Assembly: GCF_018070565.1 (NCBI RefSeq)
Contig: NZ_JAGPXL010000013.1
Location: 1-64,000, forward strand
Length of the DNA stretch: 64,000 nt
Source of the DNA: Streptomyces sp. B93
GTDB taxonomy: Bacteria; Actinomycetota; Actinomycetes; Streptomycetales; Streptomycetaceae
Direction: 5' to 3'
The notes under the pieces were generated by a model. It did not search any database. It saw nothing but the letters and a program-made list of their open reading frames with translations, and was not told the origin of the DNA. A program made the position numbers and the translations under genes. The stretch's first letter is position 1, and every line of letters starts with the position of its first letter. Below are positions 58,783-64,000 of this stretch, piece after piece.

Positions 58783-60645
58783 ATGCGGTTCCAGCTGCTC
58801 GGGCTGCTCAGCATCGCCGATGGCGAGCATGCCGCCGTCCTTCAGCCGTCCAAGCCGACGAGCCTGCTGGCGGCCCTGCTCATCCACTCCGGCGCGGCCG
58901 TGTCGACCGAGTACCTGGTGCGCGCCGTCTGGGACACCGAACCCCCCGCCACGGCGCGGGCCGCGCTGCAGAGCTGCGTTCTGCGGCTCCGGCGGATCTT
59001 CGCGAAGTACGGGGTCGCGAACGACGCGATCGAGGCGGTCCCGGGCGGATACCGGATGCGCATGGACCGCGAGAGCCTGGACCTGGTCCGCTTCCGCGAC
59101 CTGGTCCGCTCGGCGGATGCCACCGGTGACGCCGAGACGGAGTCGTACGTGCTGAAGGAGGCGCTCGCGCTGTGGCACGGGCCGGTACTGGCGAACGTGT
59201 CGTCGCAGCTGCTGCACCGCGACGAGGCACCCCGGCTGACCGAGGAACGGCTGAGGGCACTGGAACGCCTGTGTGACATCGAACTGGCGCGCGGGCGGTG
59301 CCGCGAGGTGCTGGCGGAGGTCTGGGAGGCGGCGAGACGCCACCCGGAGCGGGAGCGGTTCTCCGAGCAGCTGGCCGAGGCTCTTTACCGGACCGGCCGC
59401 CAGACCGAGGCCCTCGCGGAGATCAGGGCCGTCAAGGAGCGGCTCAAGGAGGAGTTCGGGATCGACCCGGGCGCCAGCCTGCAACGCCTGGAACTGGCGA
59501 TCCTGCGCGGTGAGCAGCTCGGTGTCCCTCAGGTCCCCGCCGTCGCCGCGATCGCGGCGGCCCGCCCGCGGGCGGTGCTCCCGCCGGGCGAGACGGGTGC
59601 GCGAAGACCAAAGGCGCCGCTGCCCGCCGCCGCGTCACGGCTCCCCGCTCCCCCGGCGCGGGCCCCCGCCCCGTCGCCGGCGGCGGTGCCCGCACGGCCC
59701 GCGGTGCCGGCCGCCGCGGTGGCCCCGGTCCCCTGCTTCACCGGCCGCACGGAACAACTCGACGCCGTACGGCGTGCGCTGACCGCGGACGGTCCGGGAA
59801 CCTGGCCGGTGGTGATCTCCGGAGCCCCCGGGATCGGCAAGACCGCTCTCGCCCTGCAGGCCGCCCACCTGGCCCGGGACGCGTTCCCCGGCGGCTGCTT
59901 CACGCTCGCCCTGACCCGCGCGGACGGCAGTGCCCTCGGCGCCGCCGAGGCCCGGGCGCAGCTTCCGCCCCCCGACGGGGCCGGCCGCCGCCTGCTCGTC
60001 CTCGACGACGCGGTGGGCTCGGAACAGATTCGCCCCCTGCTCCCCTCCCCCGGCGAGGGCGTCGCGGTGGTGACCAGCCGGCGCGGCCTGGCCGGGCTGA
60101 TCGCCACCCACGGCGGGGCCGTGCACCGTCTGGACACGCTCACCCCGCAGGAGTCGCACCAGCTGCTGATCAGCATCCTGGGCGCCGAGCGGGTCGCCCG
60201 GGAGCCCGAGGCGGCCCGTGAACTGGCCCGGGTCTGCGGTCACTTCCCGCTGAGCCTGCGGATCGCCGCGGCCCGTCTGCTGACGCGGCCCGGCCTCGGC
60301 ATCGGCGAGGGCGCCGCGTGGCTGGCCGCGGACCTGCCGGCCAGGCTCTCGCTGGCGGACGAGCCGCTGATGTCCGTGCCGCACGTGTTCGAGGCGGCGC
60401 TGCGCCGGCTCAGCCCCGAGCTGCGGGAGGCGTTCGTGGTGCTGGCCCTCCGGGGCGAGGGCCAGCGAACCGCCCGTGCGGCGCCGGAGGTGCCGGAGGA
60501 GGTCCTCGAACAGCTGGCGGACGCCGGATTCGTCGAGGAGGGCCCGCCCAAGCCGTACCGCATCCACGAACTGCTCAGGGTCTACGCGCGTCAGCGGGGG
60601 GCGGTCCCGCCGCCGCGCACGGGCGCCACGACGGCCCCCGGCTGA
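58783..60645 (+). CDS. AfsR/SARP-family pathway activator with NB-ARC ATPase domain
   Basis: 620 residues from ATG 58783. OmpR-type winged helix (about 1-95: LLAALLIHSGAAVSTEYLVRAVW, LRRIF, PGGYRM), bacterial transcriptional activation domain (about 100-245), an alanine/proline linker with VPCFTGRTEQLDAVRRAL, and a P-loop NTPase with GAPGIGKT at 347-354 and LLVLDDA (about 405). A winged-helix end (RRLSPELREAFVVLAL, PYRIHELLRVYARQ) closes it. There are no tetratricopeptide repeats, so it is shorter than AfsR. These proteins bind direct repeats near -35 boxes and activate biosynthetic genes; the target is most likely the RiPP genes that follow. Confidence 0.9.
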   Translation: MRFQLLGLLSIADGEHAAVLQPSKPTSLLAALLIHSGAAVSTEYLVRAVWDTEPPATARAALQSCVLRLRRIFAKYGVANDAIEAVPGGYRMRMDRESLDLVRFRDLVRSADATGDAETESYVLKEALALWHGPVLANVSSQLLHRDEAPRLTEERLRALERLCDIELARGRCREVLAEVWEAARRHPERERFSEQLAEALYRTGRQTEALAEIRAVKERLKEEFGIDPGASLQRLELAILRGEQLGVPQVPAVAAIAAARPRAVLPPGETGARRPKAPLPAAASRLPAPPARAPAPSPAAVPARPAVPAAAVAPVPCFTGRTEQLDAVRRALTADGPGTWPVVISGAPGIGKTALALQAAHLARDAFPGGCFTLALTRADGSALGAAEARAQLPPPDGAGRRLLVLDDAVGSEQIRPLLPSPGEGVAVVTSRRGLAGLIATHGGAVHRLDTLTPQESHQLLISILGAERVAREPEAARELARVCGHFPLSLRIAAARLLTRPGLGIGEGAAWLAADLPARLSLADEPLMSVPHVFEAALRRLSPELREAFVVLALRGEGQRTARAAPEVPEEVLEQLADAGFVEEGPPKPYRIHELLRVYARQRGAVPPPRTGATTAPG

Positions 60646-60746
60646 CCACCGCGACCACCCGCCGACCAGCGCTCTCACCCGGCCCCGTCCAGACCAGACG
60701 CCCGGCCGTCCCTCCCACCCGGCCCCCACCCAGAGGTGACACCAGC

Positions 60747-62960
60747 ATGCCCACCGCACGGTACGAAGCAGTCGCGGCGTCCCGCCCCCGCATCCGGCGC
60801 GACGTCCTGTTCACCGAGACCCCCGACGGCGTCCTCTTCCACAACGCCGACGGCGGCTTCCGTCTGACGGCCAGGTCGGCGTACCGCTTCGCCACCCTGC
60901 TCGTGCCGCACCTCGACGGTGACCACACCGTCGCCGAGATCTGCGCCGGGTTCGGCGACCGGCAGCGGGCGATGGTCGGCGAACTCGTCAGCACCCTGTA
61001 CGAGCGGGGCTTCGCCCGCTCCGTCGCGCCCGGCTCCTCGCCGCGGGCGTTCGACGGACCCGAGCCGTCCGAGGACGTGGCGCGGCGCTACGCGGCCCAG
61101 ATCGCCTACGCCGACCACTACGCCGACGATGCCGCGCGGCGCTTCCAGCGCTTCCGCGACACCCGGGTGGCCGTCGTCGGCAGTGACCTCGTGGCACGGT
61201 GGTGCGTGCTGAGCCTGCTGCGCAACGGCAGCGCCGCCATCGGCGTACTGCCGCAGCTCGGCCTGGAGGGGATCACCGCGGAGGCGGCGGCCGCCGGCGC
61301 CGACGGATGCCCCGTCGACATCGGCGAACTCGCCGCCCGCGCGCCGCTTTCCTGGGCCGCCTTCGAGGGATACGACGTGGTCGTCGTCACGGGCGGACCC
61401 GAGGCGGGCCGCGGCGTGTTCGAGCTGCTGCGGGCCGGGGTGCCCGCGGGCCGCACCCTCCTGCCGGCCTGGTCGTTCGGCCGCCACGCCATCGTCGGTC
61501 CGCTGATGTCGGCGCAGACCACGGGCTGCTGGGCGTGCGCCGTGCTGCGCCTGGGAGCGGGCGACGGCGCCGCGCCCGCCGCAGACGTGTGGAGTGCCCT
61601 CGCCCTGGACCTGCCGGCCGCGGCGCAGGCCCCCGCGGCCCGCCCCGGCCGGCCGCTGGCCGCGATGCTCGGCAACCTGCTGGGCTACGAGGTGTTCAAG
61701 ACGGCGACGGGGGCGCTGCCCGCCGAGACGGCCGGGCAACTGGTCATCCAGGACGTGGAGTCCCTCGACGTCATCTCCGAACCCCTGCTGCCCCACCCCC
61801 GGTGTCCGTGGTGCGCGGACGCCACCGAGGCGGACCTCACCGGCATCGACCTGGCCCGCCCGGACACCGGCGGCGGCGCGCTGGCGCTGCCCACCGTCGA
61901 CACCGCCCGCGAGGCGGACGCCCTGGTGGAGGAGCTCGACCGGCGCTCGGTGCTGCTGCGGCCGCACACCGGTGTGTTCACCGGCTACGACGACGAGACC
62001 ATCACCCAGACACCGCTCAAACTCAGCGTCGTACGGCTCGGCCTCGGCCACGGCCGCGCCCGCCGCGTCGGCGCCGCCGACGTCCACCACGTGGCGGGCG
62101 CCCGGCTGCGCGCCCTGCACCGCGCCGCCGAAACCTACGCCGAGCACGTCGTCCCGCACCGCGGCACCAGCGCGCCGGAGCCGGCCGTCCGCCTGGACCC
62201 GGCGGTGTTCGGCACCTGGAGCGGCGCCGGGGGCGCGCGTGGCGACGTGCGCGGCTGGGCCGCGGCCACCTCCCTGCTCACCAAGGAGCGGTTCCTGGTG
62301 CCCGGTGAGGCGGTGCGCCCGTTCGGGGACGGCAACCGCGACCGCCTCTTCGAGGCCACGAGCGCCGGTATGAGCGCGGCGGCGAGCGCGGCCGACGCCG
62401 CCGCGCAGGGCCTGCTGTCGGCCCTCGCCCACGACGCGCTGCGGCGGGCCCTGCGCGGCTCCGGCGTGCCGGAGATCGCCGTCACCGCCGACGCCGACGA
62501 AGCCGGTCCCGAACTCGTCTTCCTGCTGCGCTCCGCCGCCCACCTCGGCGTCGAGGCGGAACTGCTGGACCTCGGGGAGCGGGAGCGTACCGGGGTGGCC
62601 GTGGTGCTGGCCCGGGCCGGGGCCCGCTGGACGGTCGCGGCCGACCTGTCGTACCCGGCCGCGGCCTCGGCGGCGCTGCGTGACCTGCTCGGCCGGGTCC
62701 AGCTGGAGCGGCAGGGCCTGGCGGGAGAGATCTCCTGGGGTGATCCGCTGCTGGGCGACCTCGACCCGCGGGCGCTGGCCGTCCGGGGCAGCGTGACCGC
62801 CCAGGGGGCGAGCGCCCCGTCGTGGGCCGGCGTGCTGCGCCTGCTCGGCGACCAGCGGCGGGACGCCCTGGTGGTGCCCACGGGCTCCGCCGACCTGGAG
62901 CGTGCCGGTGTCCACGTGGTGCGCGTCCTGCTGACGTCGGAGGCCCGGCATGCCGACTAG
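60747..62960 (+). CDS. TOMM leader-peptide-binding E1-like cyclodehydratase partner
   Basis: 737 residues from ATG 60747. The N-terminal about 80 (RRDVLFTETPDGVLFHNADGGFRL) look like an RRE winged helix. An E1/ThiF-like fold follows (VAVVGSDLVARW, YDVVVVTGGPEAG), with PAWSFGRHAIVGPLM and two cysteine pairs: C261/C264 (CWAC) and C353/C356 (CPWC), a likely structural zinc site. The C-terminal half (about 395-737, TGVFTGYDDETITQTPLKLS, AETYAEHVV) resembles a degenerate YcaO-type fold. The protein should present a ribosomal precursor peptide to the YcaO enzyme for azoline formation. It overlaps the next gene by 11 nt. Confidence 0.85.
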   Translation: MPTARYEAVAASRPRIRRDVLFTETPDGVLFHNADGGFRLTARSAYRFATLLVPHLDGDHTVAEICAGFGDRQRAMVGELVSTLYERGFARSVAPGSSPRAFDGPEPSEDVARRYAAQIAYADHYADDAARRFQRFRDTRVAVVGSDLVARWCVLSLLRNGSAAIGVLPQLGLEGITAEAAAAGADGCPVDIGELAARAPLSWAAFEGYDVVVVTGGPEAGRGVFELLRAGVPAGRTLLPAWSFGRHAIVGPLMSAQTTGCWACAVLRLGAGDGAAPAADVWSALALDLPAAAQAPAARPGRPLAAMLGNLLGYEVFKTATGALPAETAGQLVIQDVESLDVISEPLLPHPRCPWCADATEADLTGIDLARPDTGGGALALPTVDTAREADALVEELDRRSVLLRPHTGVFTGYDDETITQTPLKLSVVRLGLGHGRARRVGAADVHHVAGARLRALHRAAETYAEHVVPHRGTSAPEPAVRLDPAVFGTWSGAGGARGDVRGWAAATSLLTKERFLVPGEAVRPFGDGNRDRLFEATSAGMSAAASAADAAAQGLLSALAHDALRRALRGSGVPEIAVTADADEAGPELVFLLRSAAHLGVEAELLDLGERERTGVAVVLARAGARWTVAADLSYPAAASAALRDLLGRVQLERQGLAGEISWGDPLLGDLDPRALAVRGSVTAQGASAPSWAGVLRLLGDQRRDALVVPTGSADLERAGVHVVRVLLTSEARHAD

Positions 62961-64000
62961 CGTCACGGACCGGAGAGCCGTCCACGAGCCGGGGGCGGTC
63001 CGGCTGATGACCGGCCTGCTGCGAACGGCGCTGCACGGTCAGGGCCAGGGCGGCATCGCCGTGTCGGTGAGCGCGCTCGGCTTCGGTGACGCGTTCGCCG
63101 AGGGCGGCGGCCCGCTCCCGCCGAGCACCGTCCCGGTGCACCTGTACGGGCGGCAGGCCGTCGTCGGTCCCCTCACTCCCGGCGCCGGGGCGCCGTGCCC
63201 GCGGTGCCTGGCCAGGCGCTGGCAGGCGGTGCGCTCGGTGGCGCTGCGCGACGCCCTCGAACTGGGCGGCGGCACCGAGGAGGCGGGGCCGTGGCCGTAC
63301 GCCGTCCCGTTCACCGGTGAGGCGCTCGCCTCGCTGGTGGCGCGGGCGCACGCGGCCCCGGTGCGCGGGCCCTTCCCGGACGTGCACGTACTGGACCTTC
63401 AGACGCTGTCCGTGCGCAGCTACCCCCTCGTGCCCGACCCCCAGTGCCCGGCCTGCTCCCGGCCCGTGCCCGACACGCCCGAGGAGGCCCGTCTCGCCCT
63501 GGCTGCCGCGCCCAAGCACGCGCCGGGGACGTTCCGGCTGCGGGGCATCGAGGCGTACGGCATCGACGTGGCGGCGTTCGCGAACCCGCTGTGCGGTGCT
63601 CTGGGGCCGTCCGTCGTCCACGACGTGTCGTCCACGTCCACGTCGGCGGCCATCGGCTGCTTCTCGATGCGCTCCGGACCGTACCTGCGCGAGACCTTCT
63701 GGGGCGGGCACGCCGGCTCGTTCGCCGCCTCGGCGCGCATCGGGGTCCTCGAAGGACTGGAGCGGTACGCGGGCATGCGGGCGCGGAGCAAGCGGACCAC
63801 GGTGCGCGGATCGCTGGAGGAGTTCGGCGCCCACGCGGTCGACCCCAGGCGGGTGGGCCTGTACTCGGACGCCTTCCACCGGGAGAACCCCCACATCGTG
63901 CCGTTCGCCCCCGACCGCGAGATCCCGTGGGTGTGGGGCTACTCCCTGCGGGACCGCGAGCCCCGGCTGGTGCCCGAGGTCCTGACGTACTATCACGCGC
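62950..64000 (+). CDS. YcaO-domain cyclodehydratase, cut by window edge
   Basis: 350 residues are visible from ATG 62950. The N-terminal part has a shortened E1-like segment (VPVHLYGRQAVVGPLTPG) with cysteine pairs C83/C86 (CPRC) and C166/C169 (CPAC). The YcaO domain begins at about 200, with VSSTSTSAAIGCFSMRSGP and GGHAGSFAASARIGVLEGLERYAGMRARS, the ATP-binding helix region with its ExxERY motif. YcaO enzymes phosphorylate the amide backbone to make thiazoline or oxazoline rings. The proline-rich C-terminus lies outside. Together with the previous gene it defines an azole RiPP (TOMM or thiopeptide-like) pathway. Confidence 0.88.
   Translation, partial: MPTSVTDRRAVHEPGAVRLMTGLLRTALHGQGQGGIAVSVSALGFGDAFAEGGGPLPPSTVPVHLYGRQAVVGPLTPGAGAPCPRCLARRWQAVRSVALRDALELGGGTEEAGPWPYAVPFTGEALASLVARAHAAPVRGPFPDVHVLDLQTLSVRSYPLVPDPQCPACSRPVPDTPEEARLALAAAPKHAPGTFRLRGIEAYGIDVAAFANPLCGALGPSVVHDVSSTSTSAAIGCFSMRSGPYLRETFWGGHAGSFAASARIGVLEGLERYAGMRARSKRTTVRGSLEEFGAHAVDPRRVGLYSDAFHRENPHIVPFAPDREIPWVWGYSLRDREPRLVPEVLTYYHA

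Noticed and set aside
1..64000. tRNA genes, rRNA genes and CRISPR arrays
   Set aside because: No cloverleaf-like B-box pattern, rRNA core sequence or evenly spaced identical repeats with unique spacers was seen on reading; the tandem repeats found have no spacers.

Overview
This is a very GC-rich window (C/G strongly preferred at third codon positions, GTG and TTG starts common, strong GGAGG-type ribosome sites). The gene content is SARP regulator, GerW/YtfJ protein, TAT-exported glycosidase, I36 inhibitor, type I PKS and NRPS. This points to Streptomyces or a close filamentous actinomycete. The density of biosynthetic clusters, transposase remnants and broken genes fits an accessory chromosome arm, which is an inference.

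Layout. 1-4137: an edge-truncated XRE regulator, two divergent IPT/TIG-repeat proteins, a small secreted Ig-like protein and an RsbW-like ATPase. 5067-15371: a small exported protein, then a polyketide locus. It holds a DUF5988-like small protein, a free-standing ketosynthase, one 2125-residue fully reducing KS-AT-DH-ER-KR-ACP synthase without thioesterase, and an extended SDR reductase. 14212-21230 is a gene graveyard around three intact units. The remains are two gene fragments, an 864-bp IS with a twice-frameshifted transposase, a decayed arabinan-hydrolase gene and a decayed IS5 transposase. The intact units are a toxin-antitoxin pair with its palindromic operator and a GH127 beta-L-arabinofuranosidase.

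21420-31271: a quinone oxidoreductase, a GNAT, two secreted small proteins, and a beta-glucoside-type PTS operon (EIIBCA plus BglG antiterminator) preceded by an unusually long RNA antiterminator overlapping an intrinsic terminator. Then come a YtfJ/methyltransferase pair facing a MarR regulator, and a three-gene operon of small unknown proteins. 31620-39782: an ISL3 relic, a DUF4262 protein, a sulfur-stress locus (ArsR-rhodanese regulator facing a persulfide-dioxygenase-like MBL-double-rhodanese protein and an MFS carrier), a DHA2 exporter facing an XRE-cupin regulator, and a methyltransferase.

40261-57149: a hybrid NRPS-PKS cluster. A palindrome and a hairpin leader precede C-A-T-TE (1316 residues), then A-T-C-A-T-KS-KR-ACP-TE (3056 residues), with the stop and start codons overlapping. 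The PKS module has no acyltransferase and each protein carries its own thioesterase. A GSCFA protein, an SGNH-type protein, a TauD-type dioxygenase and an unknown protein follow. The chemistry predicted is an aminoacyl chain extended once and reduced to a beta-hydroxy (statine-like) unit. 57327-58090: a DUF2975/XRE pair with a perfect palindrome. 58604-64000: the left part of a thiazole/oxazole-type RiPP (TOMM) cluster: a small ORF, an AfsR/SARP activator, an E1-like leader-binding protein and a YcaO cyclodehydratase cut by the window edge. No precursor peptide was recognised.

No tRNA, rRNA, CRISPR array or replication origin was seen.
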